From Aspergillus flavus (lineage: Eukaryota; Ascomycota; Eurotiomycetes; Eurotiales; Aspergillaceae): a DNA stretch of 64,000 bases. The stretch spans positions 3,348,001-3,412,000 of the forward strand of contig NC_092410.1 of NCBI RefSeq assembly GCF_009017415.1, given 5' to 3'. A program made the translations under genes and the position numbers. A model generated the notes under the pieces. The model did no database searches and was not told the origin of the DNA. It saw nothing but the letters and a program-made list of their open reading frames with translations. Below, in pieces: positions 23,458 to 35,057 of the stretch (position 1 is the stretch's first letter; every line of letters starts with the position of its first letter).

Positions 23458-24841
23458 CAAATAAATGCGCGGCCCACTCGTGTGGAGTGATGTTTCACCC
23501 TTGAGGCCGTGCTTCTTCGTTTCCTTTGTCGTCTTTGCGTTATTGTTAGTCTTGGTTTTTGCATGATCGCATTTTAGCCTTTCAGTTTCTTTTTCTTTTT
23601 CAGCAAATGGTTGCATAATGAATCCCCACTCTGAGATATTGATGAGCATGACGTCGGCAGTATAATGCATGAATTCCCTGGCTACTGGCTGTAGACCAGG
23701 CTGGTATTCGGTATCGAATTATTTTTGTTATGTATGACGGGCATAGGGAAGAACAATGGATTGTTAGGATGTGTCCTTCGTCTTGGCAGGAGCACGGGTA
23801 ATCATGGAGGATTGACATTGATCAGCGATTGAGAAACGGACGCATGTATGTATGTATGGTTAATCATGACAGGCACTGTCCTCCAATCAATTCTGTCCTG
23901 TTTGGCAAGCATCTTCTGCAAATCCAAATTTAGACCATGGATGACGATCCACCCCAGCGCTTCCCCGATCACCACCCAATCCCAACAATCATCCATTCTT
24001 CAGCGCCTACCGAGTACAACCCTAATCGCCCTAAAGCTAACCAACACATCTTCAAAACCAAAGCAACATCACTAAGCGCGCGCAACCTCTCCCACGACCC
24101 CATAACAAGAAACCCCCATGTTTCAACTGGAGATACAAACCTCCAAACGAATGGACAGGGACTCCGCTAACCACTCCAAGAATAGAATAAAAATAAAAAA
24201 AGAGAGCAGAAGATACTTAATATAGTAACGCTCAAACGACAGGCCAGTCAGTACCCAGACAAAGCAAACGTCTTAGACAAAACAACCGAAACCCATATAC
24301 CTATTCATCCATTGACAACAAACGACAGACATATATAAGGGCGTAAGTCGACTCCCATTCCATCTAGAGAAATAGAACAATCACACACAACACCTCCATC
24401 CTCCACTCCCTCATTCAATCAATCAGTTTTATCTTTCCTTTGTCCCGGTCTTCTCCATTGAGAAGAAGAGAAAAAAAAGTTCTTTTATCCTCTCGTTCGG
24501 TATACGCCTTTATTTCTCTTATATAATCACCAAATAGATACCCATTGTTGGGTCTTAATTCATATTTCTGCGCTGGATCGCTGTCTTCGAGACCTTGGGA
24601 ACTGGGGTCTGCCTGGTCTTTTCTTAATTCTTCTGTTTTAGTCTGGACTTGTCCTTTTACTTGACTATCTACCTACCTGTCTACCTACCTATCTATCTAT
24701 CGTCTATTCATCTCCGAGTCCTCTACAATCTCCTACCGGTTAGGTCCACGGTCCACCACTCACCCAACCAATACAGCACACACACCATCACTCACTACCA
24801 CCACCACCACCACCAAAAGAAACCCCCAAGACCCAAAAAAG
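23458..24841. other. intergenic region and leader of the MARVEL-like gene
   Basis: No gene is seen. The region holds short tandem repeats (ATGT)n near 23844 and (CTAC/CTAT)n at about 24663-24702, plus a long C/T-rich stretch that looks like a promoter or leader. Confidence 0.45.
24663..24702 (+). repeat. imperfect (CTAC/CTAT)n microsatellite
   Basis: Roughly ten tetranucleotide units of CTAC, CTGT and CTAT lie in the 5' leader of the membrane-protein gene. Such tracts often vary in length between strains. Confidence 0.6.
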
Positions 24842-25522
24842 ATGTGGTGGATGCTCCTCTTCAAAGCCTTCAAAATCGGCAACAAAGCCTACAAAACCCA
24901 CAAAAACAAAAACGGCAATGATGACACCCTCAACCCCAACTCCATCAACCTCAGCAGCACAATCACCACCCCACCCCCACCTCCCCCACCCCTCAAGACC
25001 CGCCTAAAAGCCCACATCCAGCTCCTGCTGCACTTCCTGCAGCTGGTCTTCGGGCTTACTGTCGTGGGGCTGTATGGGCGGGACGTGCGCGCGGCGCATA
25101 AGAATGGGGATGCGCAGAATGCGAAGTGGGTGTATGCGCTTGTTACTGGGGTTCTTGGGGCCGGGACGGGGCTGGTGTATCTTGGGTATGGGGTTGTTAT
25201 GATGAAGATGGGGAAGTTGGGGAGGGAGAGGATGGTGGTGGGTTCTTTGGGGAGGTTGGGGTGGGGTTTTGTGTTGGTTGTTTTATGGTTGGTTGTTTTT
25301 GGGGTGTTTGGGGGGTTGTATATTGGGGTTTATGGGGAAGGGTCGGAGGAGGAGGTGGAGAAGACGAAGAGGATGAGGCATGCTGTTTGGGTGGATTTGG
25401 TCAATTTGGTGTTTTGGGTTGCGGGGATGGTTATTGAGGGATTGAGATGGTGGAAGTTACGGGGGGGACCGGGGGCTGGTGGTGATCTGGAGAAGGGGGA
25501 GAAGGAGGTTGCTCCTGCTTAA
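24842..25522 (+). CDS. MARVEL-like four-helix membrane protein
   Basis: This single exon encodes 226 residues. The N-terminal 55 residues are hydrophilic, Lys/Asn-rich, and end in a proline tract (TTPPPPPPPLKTR). Four hydrophobic segments follow, at about residues 61-78, 97-117, 133-157 and 182-198, separated by short loops. This layout matches fungal MARVEL-domain proteins, which sit at plasma-membrane or vesicle junction sites. The C-terminus is charged and cytosolic (DLEKGEKEVAPA). The family assignment rests on topology rather than a sequence motif, so an unrelated tetraspanning protein is possible. The coding strand switches from A/C-rich in the first 190 bases to very G/T-rich afterwards, which is unusual in this window. 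Confidence 0.7.
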   Translation: MWWMLLFKAFKIGNKAYKTHKNKNGNDDTLNPNSINLSSTITTPPPPPPPLKTRLKAHIQLLLHFLQLVFGLTVVGLYGRDVRAAHKNGDAQNAKWVYALVTGVLGAGTGLVYLGYGVVMMKMGKLGRERMVVGSLGRLGWGFVLVVLWLVVFGVFGGLYIGVYGEGSEEEVEKTKRMRHAVWVDLVNLVFWVAGMVIEGLRWWKLRGGPGAGGDLEKGEKEVAPA

Positions 25523-25796
25523 TGATGAGGTTTATTTGCTTCTTATGTTCTATGTGCGGTGGGAGGAGTTGGGGTGAGCTGGTCTCATGAGAGTGTTGTT
25601 TGTATAGATGAGGTTGCTGGTGCGAAAGTGATCATTGCCGTGTATTCTACTTGATCTTGGTCTTCGTTAATACATATCATAAGTAGACCCTGAATCTCTT
25701 ATTAGCCCCAAGCTACGTCTTGGTCCTCAAAATGAATCTCTGCTACCCAGTGTCCTCGTCCAAGGTGACAGCTGCTATCCAGGTGTCCGCATCATG

Positions 25797-27366
25797 TCAC
25801 TCCTGTTCGTCACTGCCCACTGGGTTACTTTCTGCAGGTTGGCTTTTTCGATGCTCTTCAATGAGCAGACTAAGCTGACTGCGTCCGCGCGTCAATGAGA
25901 AGGGTGTTAATAGAGTTGGGAAGCCTCCAAAAGTCGCCCGACTAGGGCTGTTAGTAGACAAGGTTGTAGAGCTATCAGTGTTTGGTGTCGGGATGGGGAT
26001 GCCGGTGCTCGTGGCGGATGTATCTACAGTCGAGTCCGGCGGGGCATGAGATGCATCACTGGCCTTGATTTCGAAAGATCTAGATTGAAGAAACTGCAGT
26101 AGTCCGTCTCTCGAGCTCGCTCCCACGGACTTGGCCAGGTACTCTTTCTCCAAGCCAACTTGCTCCGTGAAGCGGGAACGAAAGCCCTTATCAACCAGCG
26201 ACTCTGATGACGGCTGTTCATAGTTCTCCGCCGATAGATATCTTACATCGTAGTGGGTCCAATCGTCCGTGGTAACAAAGCCCCATTTTGGAGGAGTCGA
26301 TTTGCTATTCTGCGGGACTGGTTCTTCATTGGTGAGGATTTCTTTCAGGCTGCGTAGAAACTCTGGTGGCAGCTCGGGTGGCTTGTCGGTCGTATCACTA
26401 CTTTTCTCACGAGGTACGACATCTATGGAGATGTTAGAGGTTGGAGGGGAGCTTCCCAAGAGGATAATTTCCTAGCTCGCTGGAACGGTGACTTACGCTC
26501 TATGTGCACTGCCTCAGCTTCAGAATCACTGGAATCTTCCTGCTTGGATGGTTTTGTCCGAGCTCCCAGGGTTAGTAGTTTCGAAGTCCGTTGTGGGCTT
26601 TGGGTACGGGTACTTGTACTGGAAGATGTTTGCGATGATTTGCGTCGCATGATCACCGGCCGACGCTTGGTGTTCTTCCCTTTTACAAAGACGGTCTTGG
26701 GCTTTGGTATCGATTGGTTGATATCTTCCATCATAGGTTGAGATTGTGGAACGGGAGTTGGGGGGTTGGATGGTTTGCGCGTGATGCTCTGGCCTTCCAG
26801 ACCGGTAAGGAGCAACCGAGTCGTTTTGTGTGTCTCCCCTGAGGGCGCACTTGATTTTTTCAAGATGGGCTGTAGAGGCGCTCTCCTGGCTCTATTACCC
26901 GGCGTCTCTTGCGGTTTATCGTCGCTTCCTTTTTCACCACAAGACGATCTTTCCTGGAGGATGGGATTAGCCTCTTGTCTATGTCATAGGCATGTTGATT
27001 TCATGTCGTAGGCCTATGCCTTCTCACCTTTTTCAACTGCTGGAGTGCAAGGATCGACATAGGATTAGACTCGGATATTTGTTGAAACAGTTTGGCCAGC
27101 GTGGATCCGTCCAACGAACCGCGAAGCCGGTCGCTACTCCAAATCCTCCAGAAGAAGTTCTCCAGTCTGTATCCAATGTCGCCTTCATGGACTGAAGGGC
27201 GAGTGTTGTATACTGAAACATCTGAGTCAGCTTATCGCTACATCGGAGGAAATGTCCTACCTTTCCACAGTCGCCTGACATCGCTTATATCCACGATATT
27301 CCTATCGTCCAGCTCCGCCGGTACTTTCCTCGTTGTCGACACCAAGCCTTTCGGGAGAGACTCCAT
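25797..27366 (-). CDS. protein with AreA/GATA-like N-terminal domain (DUF1752 type)
   Basis: Four exons (27366-27261, 27212-27028, 26971-26497, 26422-25797) give 463 residues and the frame closes. Introns are 48, 56 and 74 nt. Residues about 20-95 contain DVRRLWKVYNTRPSV and the Trp-rich GYRLENFFWRIWSSDRL, typical of the fungal 'nitrogen regulatory protein AreA, GATA-like' domain, which occurs in proteins without the zinc finger. The rest is disordered, Ser/Thr/Pro-rich and basic (KRRPVIMRRKSS), and the C-terminal third has a conserved-looking WGFVTTDDWTHYDVRYLS patch. There is no GATA zinc finger, so DNA binding should not be assumed. The role is unknown; regulation of nitrogen or TOR signalling is only a guess from the family. 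The 3' acceptor of intron 2 was chosen to keep the frame. Confidence 0.75.
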
Positions 27367-29704
27367 CTTGGGCGCAGAGTGATGGTAAACTTGGCGAGAG
27401 GGAAGTATGGAGCAGGTGAGGTCTATCGCAGAAACTACATGGTCAGGGGGGAATGTTGTGACTGCATTTTGGGGAGAATGTTGTCCAAGGTGAGATGGCG
27501 GTAACAGAAGTGCATTCACAGATAGAGGCCTGGCGGTGAATTGAGGGGTGTGGGAAAAGAGCACAACCAACGCAGGGGGAGGCGAGCAATACAACCAATG
27601 GTAAACTTGATCAATAACTACTAAAGAGGAGAGTAAGAATGAGAGGTAGAATACCCTCTCGTATTGGGAAAAAAAAAAAAACAGCTGGGCAGTCCGGGGA
27701 AGCCACTGCAAGGGCACGTTGTCAAAGGCCGAGTAAAACCCAGAAGATCCTCGCAGCGTAATTGAAGCAATCAAGCCTCCCTTGCCAAGCTATCCACTCG
27801 ACGGGCAGGATATTCACACCGTTCTTCAGCCGCAGTTGAAGTCTGCAGATGTAGCAACTTCGGGGAAGACGAGACGAAGACTAAAGCAGGCAGAACAAGC
27901 GACGATCTCGCTCTTTGTTGCCTTACCCGTTGTTGGGCCTTACCGTTTGCTGTATTTAGAGTGGGAGGATGGCCAGGGTGGATAATGAGTAAGATTAAAA
28001 GGAGTTGAATAAAAGGAGGGAAAGGAAAGAAAGAAAGAGGGAGAAAGTTGTTGCCCTATAATCGGGGCCACCGTTGGATAGCTGCGGTTCCCACGAGCTC
28101 CTACTGGTCCAAGAAGAGATTAAAGAGCAAACGATGAACAAAGGGTGGCCCACATGGAAAGAGAGAATTTTAGACGAGTATTTACTCATCAAATTCAATG
28201 ACCGATAGTCAGAGCGAGGTATGTACAGTACATAGAGAAAAAGTAGTGGTTAGTCGTAGACTAAACACTTCTGGACCGCAGTTCTAGTAGTCTTTTGTCC
28301 ATATCGGGTAAGGCCCTGGGGACTATTAGGTCATGATTGTGAGTTGTAATGAATTGGTTTATTCTTTGCCACCGCACTACTACTAGTAGTATTAAGTTGA
28401 CACTTCCGTTACTCTTCATTGGATCCCTCGAATTCTAGACATAACAATTCAGGCCCCCTTCCACGAGATGGGGCCAGACTAAGCAGCAAAAGACAGCGGA
28501 TATCCATCAAAGGCTGGGGGTGTAGGATGGACTTCCCGTCAAATGACCGGCTCGCCGTTCGGTTCCTGGGTGTCATTGGTGATCCACGTCCTCTTGAAGG
28601 ATCATGAAAGACCTCAAGCCACATCGGTCCGAGGGTTTGTCAGACCTAAATTGGAACGAGTTACATGGACGCCCGTGTATGACTCCTCCGCCGAGTGATT
28701 GGTTAACTATTGGGTACAAACGAAAATCAGCACCGTGTCCTCTCTCGGGGAATATCGTTTGGCCTTGCATTGTCCCATCTCCACCCTGATCTCAACCAAA
28801 ACATATCGGGAAAATAAAAACCTTCCTCTGCAATATGGGATGCACTAACACTCTGGCGATGCTGGACAAACCGAAAGGGATAGGTCATATTCAGTCACGG
28901 GGCCCTTATCACCTGATGCTGCGGCCTGGTCACTGGGCCTGCCGCATTCCATGTTTCGCCTTACTCCAGATCCATATGGATGTACATACGAATTACCGAG
29001 ACTATGGTCCTTTTCACTCCTTGCTGGGCAACGGAAATCAGACGGCCGCGGTTGTCGCTCTGATAGGCCAACATCAATCCCAGAGTCCAGACCTCGGAGT
29101 ACCAGAGTCATGGTTCCATGGGTATGGTGCAGCTATAATAAGCACCTATCCTACGTCACTATCTTAAGATCAGGAGCTACAAAATTCTAGCATGTCCTAC
29201 TAGCTTAGCTACCAGGAAGCATATTTCTCGTGCGCAGAGCAAATCTGACCCTTTGGTCCCGCGGATGTCGTCCTACGCATCGCCCTCGATTGGGAGGGAG
29301 GGAATCGACAGGCATGCCCTTGTTTTTGGAATCCGACGATGACCGTAACGTCTAAGTTTTGGGTGATAACCGCGATATTAGGCTATTCTATTACCCGACA
29401 TCCAGCCTTACATATTACAGATTGCTATGCACTTCCGCTAGTTAATGCTATATTTTATCACTCCACCTCCCATCCTGCTCTCCTTGCCTTTGAAGCTCTA
29501 TCCAAAACCCGAACCAAATAAATTCCTAGAAGATAAAACAAGATAATATGATATAAGACAAAAGAAAGACAAGCACCAATTAGTATTCGGGAGTAAAAGT
29601 AACAAAATTCATTTAATTTTCTCTGCCTTGTAAGGCCATAGCATAATATACGTATACCGTTTTATGTTTAGAATACCATAAAGATTTTAAATTGACAACC
29701 AATA
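27367..29704. other. gene-poor region before tRNA-Leu(AAG)
   Basis: No open frame has convincing coding character. The first 300 bases are probably the promoter and 5' leader of the AreA-like-domain gene. The rest has no recognisable element. Confidence 0.45.
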
Positions 29705-29841
29705 GGCGAGATGGCCGAGCGGTCTAAGGCGGTTAGTACCACTATCAACCTCGTATATCAATGAATGTTCACTAATAATCTCTCAGCTGGAGTAAGGTTC
29801 CAGTCTCGAAAGGGGCGTGGGTTCAAATCCCACTCTCGTCA
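29705..29841 (+). tRNA. tRNA-Leu (AAG) with a 55-nt non-canonical intron
   Basis: The acceptor GGCGAGA pairs with TCTCGTC (29834-29840), and the discriminator A (29841) fits Leu. The D arm GGCCGAGCGGTCTAAGGC is typical. The anticodon arm is CTGGA-GTAAGGT-TCCAG (29787-29803), giving anticodon AAG with T33 and G37. The 13-nt variable arm has a CTC/GGG stem, and the T arm GTGGG-TTCAAAT-CCCAC is perfect. Between base 26 (29731) and base 27 (29787) lies a 55-nt insertion, 29732-29786. It starts GTTAGT, has CACTAATAA near its end and ends CTCAG. Base 32 is G rather than the usual pyrimidine. A T8 Pol III terminator follows at about 29847. The gene looks functional if the insertion is spliced out. 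Confidence 0.82.
29732..29786 (+). other. spliceosomal-like intron inside tRNA-Leu(AAG)
   Basis: The donor GTTAGT, a CTAAT branch box at 29772-29776 and the acceptor CAG, 55 nt in all, match the spliceosomal introns of protein genes in this window. The position, 26/27, is one that the tRNA splicing endonuclease does not normally cut. Confidence 0.65.
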
Positions 29842-29849
29842 ACATCTTT

Positions 29850-30914
29850 TTTTTCGGGTTAACCACTCGGGGCCATCTTGATGTCCAGGAAAGGGGCGCT
29901 TTTTTTTTTTATTCTTCTCGTCGATTTTTTATTCCCTTCTCTTTCTCTCCTCAGCTACCTCTCCCTGTATCCCTTAAAATGCTTCTGATTTACTAAGATT
30001 ATGCATTGAAACATCCAATAACACAATGGCAAGACCAAATCCATCGGTTGTATATCTAATCACCTAACTTGCCTCTACCCCACGCGCACATACGCCATGA
30101 AATCGGGCGAACCCATTTGTCATTGCTCTGAAGGGCAGCCATGACTGCAGGGAAGCCTGTACATGGCTCAAGAACCTATAACTATTTGTCGATATGGGCC
30201 AGCTGATTTGTACAATGATGGATCTAAATTTCTTATAATTTGGACGTTTTTCTAACTATGGCCGGGTACGTATGGGTGCATCAATGTAAATGTACCGGTA
30301 GAATCACCTCCATGGTAGTTATGAGTATAGCCGATGACTTGCAAAGCCACATGCTGGTATCTACATGGCTATATACATGATTTGCTGGTATAACCCAAAC
30401 CTTTGCCTGCACTCCGTGAGAAGTTCGTATAGAGAGGAGTATCCCAAATGGGGAGCCATTGGGCCTTTGCGGTAGCTTCCACCCACAGGTAATACATCCT
30501 CCGCCAATCTGGGTTGGGTCCAAAACAATATGTGCTTTGAAGGTGTTATATACCATACCTATACCTATGTCCTCAGGCGCACCTTCTACTCGTGATGCGT
30601 CAAAATTACCGAATTTTATGGGACTGAGATGGTGCCAAAAGCCGGGCTCTTGCCAGGATCGAGCTCTCAATTATCAAATGTATGTGCGACGTCGCACTCG
30701 TACTTGGCTTGACCACAGCATCATCGATTTGAACGGGGAGGCATGTGCTCAGTCGGCAAGTTGATCCACAAGGGGCCCTAGCATGAGCTGAGGGGCATGT
30801 GGTAGAAACAAAGTTACCGATGTCGCTTTGTTTTTATGTTGTCGACCCGCCTGCCATTGTACCCTGGGATAAATAGCATTCCATATACCGGATATCAAGA
30901 TATATACTGAGCTT
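29850..30914. other. intergenic, no gene seen
   Basis: A 129-residue open frame at 30281-30670 (-) and a 101-residue one overlapping it on the other strand have no recognisable motif or splice pattern. I see nothing else. Confidence 0.4.
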
Positions 30915-33775
30915 TCAGCCCGGCCGGACCAATGTCAGGTACTTTTCAAGACTTTCTCCAAGAACATTGATAAACGGCCACTGCGTGTTCTTTCGGAACA
31001 GGCGGGACCAGAGTCTGATGACTGCAAGTCCAAGGCCGACAGGGTCCAAGCTAGGGACGGTTTCCCAGTCTTCTAAGTCCATCGAGGAATATGCTTCTTC
31101 GACAATACAACGTGTCCAGTTCAATATCCGACTCTCATTATCTAGGCGATTTGAAATTAGCTAACCTGTACTGTTTATCTTGATGATCAATCCATGTGCA
31201 CATACCACTTAAATTCTGATCACCCCCTGTCTCCGCTAAAGAGAGAAGCCACTTGCTGAGGAGGACAGCACATTCTAGACTGGCAATTGAGTGGCGGACG
31301 CTCCAAAAGAACGCTTGACTGCGCGCAACATGATCGATCCCTAGCCGCACAGGGATACTTAAAGCATGCGCCGAATATATAAGCGCAGGAGTCAGTCGAT
31401 AGCTTCTGCCAGGCCTAGGTGATCTGTGCAACGCAGAGGCTATACGGTATGGATCCCTTGTCTCGAGTTGACGGTATGGCCCTAAATTCAGGGAAAGGCG
31501 AACATAGGCCAAGCCCAATAGTGAACTCGAAGTAAAGGGGATGGGACCATTATCATTGTGAGGATCAAGGCTCGATTCCGGGGCTTGTTGCCAAACTGAA
31601 GTCCAGGACCGGAGAGCTCTCCTAGTGAGGAACGTCAATGACTTACTAAGAGACATAAGATAGAAGTAACTCACTCCAGTTTATTCAGCTCTTCTGTCGG
31701 TAGCGCAAGGGCTTGGTCTCCCGTCGGTAAAGAGAGCTCACTCACAAGATGGATGCGCTGAAGAAGACCGTGAAGAAGAATGTAGTTCCCCAGTGGCGCA
31801 GGGATCGGATCCAGCAAGACCGTCGTCCGCGATGGTTGTAGTAAGAGAGCTAGAGCGTCTTGAAAGAACAGTTGTTGAGCGCCAACCTCTTTCTGAGCTA
31901 GTTCCCATTCCTGGGCGGTGGTTGCTTTCCACTCCTTCGTGGAACAGGGCAGTCGCAGATGGACCTCACTGCTGCGAAGTACCGGGTAGATGTTGTACGC
32001 TATACTATGGACATGGACAAAGCAGAAGGAGATGAACCTGGTACGTCGAATCGATTCTTCCTCCGCCCATTCATGCCACTGCATGGGTGAGTGTCTTGGG
32101 ACAACCGTAATGTTCTCAGTCAAACCGAATTCGCGCAAGCACCGCACCAGCAGGCCTTGTAAGCTAAAGGCTTCTTGAACCAGCTCAGACTTCTCCCATG
32201 TGGCGTACCCCATTAACGTAAGCAGGGTGCGAATGGTTTCGATTTGTCTCCACGCACTCATGCCGAGATCATTTTCCGAAGGAGATAGTGCTGTAGCTTG
32301 CCCTGTCCTTTGGGATAGTTCACGAATGCTATCTAGCGGTATTTGGATGATCCCATTGTATGCTGCCAGTGGTGTATGTGTTTCTTTCGACAGTTTATGC
32401 AACACAATTGCCTTGGAAGCATAGAAAAGCCGTTCTGCGTTACGGTGCTCGAACCGATACTGGGCACCTATTGTCATCAAGGCTAAAACAAGCTCAGGGG
32501 CGCGCTCGTTGATTCGCAGTGTTGGAAGGTGTAGGTATGGCAGATGAGGGTGGAATCCATCAAAAAAAGATGTCAGATACCTTGTTAACGTGTGCCGCGA
32601 CGGGAGGACGAAGTCGGGAATAAGGTGGCGATGCTCTTCTAAGGAAGCCACAAGACGTAGCCGCTGTTCTTCGCTAACCTTCGGCGGAATGACCTTCATG
32701 GAATGTTGAGGAGGCTCTGGAGAAGGTTAGCAACCCTGATCTCAATTAAAGTCGGCGGTCACTTAGGGGATCTACTGCTCACCATAGTCGGAAACCGTCC
32801 CTAAGCTTTGATCCCCAGAAGGTACTGAGGGCAACCAGGATCGAAAGGGCGAATCAGCGCGCGAGCGCTCCGCCTGGCTCCGACGAGAGGCACCCTGTTG
32901 CGGCTCTCTAGGGTCCCTGACCGGGTCAGGCACGTCCGCAGGAACTGTACCCTGAACCTGAGGCACTTCCCTTAGGGCGGGAACCCATTCCGAAGGCAGT
33001 CCAATTGAATCCAAGAAATGGGTGAATTCTTGGAAATGATTAAGTTCTTCCGGAAAATACGGCAATGGTTGGGCTAGAGAGGGGGTTAACCATCTGGATA
33101 TCTGAGTACCATGGTAGATAAAGCTTACGAGGGGGCTGTGTGTCTCGAAAACTACCGGGAAGCAATAGTTGAGCAGCCTGTAAGATGTCCGCGTCATGAG
33201 TTACTGCAGGATGTGGGCCTAAGCCTGTACTCTGACCACCTGCATTAAGCATGCTCTGGTTTTGTTCCAGGTACGGTCCGTGCTGCGGCCCGGACCACTG
33301 CTCCATGGGAGGTGGTACGAGAGGGATATCCGAGCGTGGTGCGGGTTGTACATTGTATGGTTGAGTCACCGGAGGATCTGGAGTACGCCGCGCAAGCGAC
33401 TGCCCTGCAGCTTCTTGCTGGGGCTGTGAGGTCGGCGATATCAAGCCATTATTCTCATGGGTGATGCGCGTGTGGCGCTTTAGCAGATCCCGTCGGGTAA
33501 ATGCAGCCCCGCAGAAACAGACATACGGCTTTTCCTTTGTATCTGCGCAGAAATGCTCAATAATGGACCACTTATTGCGGACAATGCGATATCCGGCGTA
33601 ATTTATTACTTGATTTTTTCGTGAGGACTGGATGCAACTTACGAGTGCGTACGTGCCGTTCCAGATGTTCCGTTCTCCTGAACGTCCGTCCGCAATGGTC
33701 GCAGACGCGAGCTTTTGCTCCAACGCTCGAGCGACGATTGCCCCGAGGTTGAGGTGATGACGATTGTGACAGCAT
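30915..33775 (-). CDS. transcription factor, two C2H2 zinc fingers plus fungal-specific regulatory domain
   Basis: Six exons (33775-33643, 33542-33129, 33073-32783, 32716-31675, 31621-31206, 31141-30915) give 840 residues with the frame closed. Introns are 100, 55, 66, 53 and 64 nt. Fingers lie at residues 25-45 (C-x2-C-x12-H-x3-H) and 53-73 (C-x-C-x12-H-x4-H), a layout used by fungal C2H2 activators. A Pro/Gln-rich linker follows. From about residue 280 on comes the 'fungal-specific transcription factor' middle homology region (PHLPYLHLPTLRINERAPELV..., SLQGLLVRCLREFGL), better known from Zn2Cys6 factors. The protein should be nuclear and bind a GC-rich site through the fingers. It is head to head with a short-chain dehydrogenase 344 bp away, a common arrangement for a pathway regulator and its target, though no wider cluster is visible. 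Confidence 0.88.
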
Positions 33776-34119
33776 CAAGACATTTGGGGGAGTAACACAC
33801 AGACGATTCGGATAGGTATAGCTCCCCACTTGGAGACAATTGCATGCAAGGGGAGTTCGGGGGTGGGTTGGCGGACTTTTGACTTGGAGGAGGTGGAATG
33901 GAGTTTGAGGGAAAGAAACGAGAGAGAAGGAGTGACTCCAACACTAGCGCCACTTCGGGAACCCCACCGCGACTTTTGACTCCAACATAACACAAACCCG
34001 GTCGGCTTGTTGGAACTCATCATATATTTTGATAATAATGTGTGTTAGGAGTACTGGTACTTCATTTTTGTTCATAGAAGATCGCACAGCTGAGCCCGAG
34101 GCAACCACCAAACGGATTC
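33776..34119. promoter_or_regulatory. shared divergent promoter, C2H2 factor / SDR
   Basis: The 344 bp between two start codons facing away from each other must carry both promoters. No specific operator repeat was recognised. Co-regulation, or autoregulation by the factor, is an inference from spacing alone. Confidence 0.5.
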
Positions 34120-35057
34120 ATGGCTCGAACTTATACGTTTCCTGGTGTGGCCGTCATCACCGGAGCGGGTGGGACCGGTGCGATAAGATATCACGAAGCT
34201 CCTATGGTTTGTATTGCTAATATGCCACCCAGGTATCGGAGCAGCAATTGCAAGAGGTTTTGCCTCAGCAGGCTGTGACAGAATCGCAATCACAGACCTT
34301 AACCCAACCTCGTTAGATGAAACCAAACAAGCCATCCTTAGCTCCCACCCTCAAGCCCACCTCGTCGTCCGAGCGGGGAATATTGCAGATGAACAATTCG
34401 TCGACTCGTTTATTGCCGAGGTCGCCCATACCTTTGGACGGTTGGACTACGCAGTGAACTGCGCTGGAATCTTCGGAGATGCTCTGCGATCGACAGAGAT
34501 GTCGACGGAGACCTTTGACCAAATCAATAATGTCAACTATCGAGGATGCTGGCTATCTTCAAGGGCAGAACTAAGACAGATGATCAAGCAGGAGCCGCTA
34601 CCGAGCCATGATCCTAGTCGCTCACCTCAGAGGGGGGCTGTGGTCAATATTGCAAGCCAGCTAGGAATGGTTGGCCGCCCTAAGGCTCGTGAGTCAATGC
34701 CTTCTTTTCTCTCTCTGTCGCGTTCTCGATGCGTAACCGTTGTATGACCTGACGTATACAGCTGCCTACTGTAGCTCCAAAGCCGCCATAATCGCCATGA
34801 CCCGGTCTGACGCTATAGACTATTCGAAGGATGACATCAGAGTGAATTGTGTCTGTCCAGGTATCATCGAGACACCGATGACAACACACAGCGAAGAAAT
34901 CCTTGGAAGACTGAGGCCCGCCGTGGATATTGCCCCAATGAGAAGGATGGGGCAACCAGATGAAGTTGCGGATACCGTATTGTTCCTATGTTCTAGCTTC
35001 GCATCTTTTGTTCAGGGCCATGCCTTAGTTGTGGACGGGGGGTATGTACTCAATTAA
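34120..35057 (+). CDS. short-chain dehydrogenase/reductase (classical SDR)
   Basis: Three exons (34120-34177, 34233-34688, 34762-35057) give 269 residues with the frame closed. Introns are 55 and 73 nt. The cofactor motif TGAGGTGIG is at residues 14-22, split by the first intron. An acidic residue at the end of the second strand (ITDLN) suggests NAD(H) preference. NCAGIF follows, and the catalytic triad is S161, Y174 and K178 (NIASQ, YCSSK). The PG motif (VCPGIIETPM) and the C-terminal VDGGYVLN are typical of classical SDRs acting on alcohol or keto groups. The substrate cannot be deduced. There is no signal or targeting sequence. The gene is divergent from the C2H2 regulator, which may control it. 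Confidence 0.92.

Noticed and set aside
27238..27774. Longer N-terminus for the AreA-like-domain gene
   Set aside because: The upstream part has no conserved character and the ATG at 27366 lies directly before the conserved domain.
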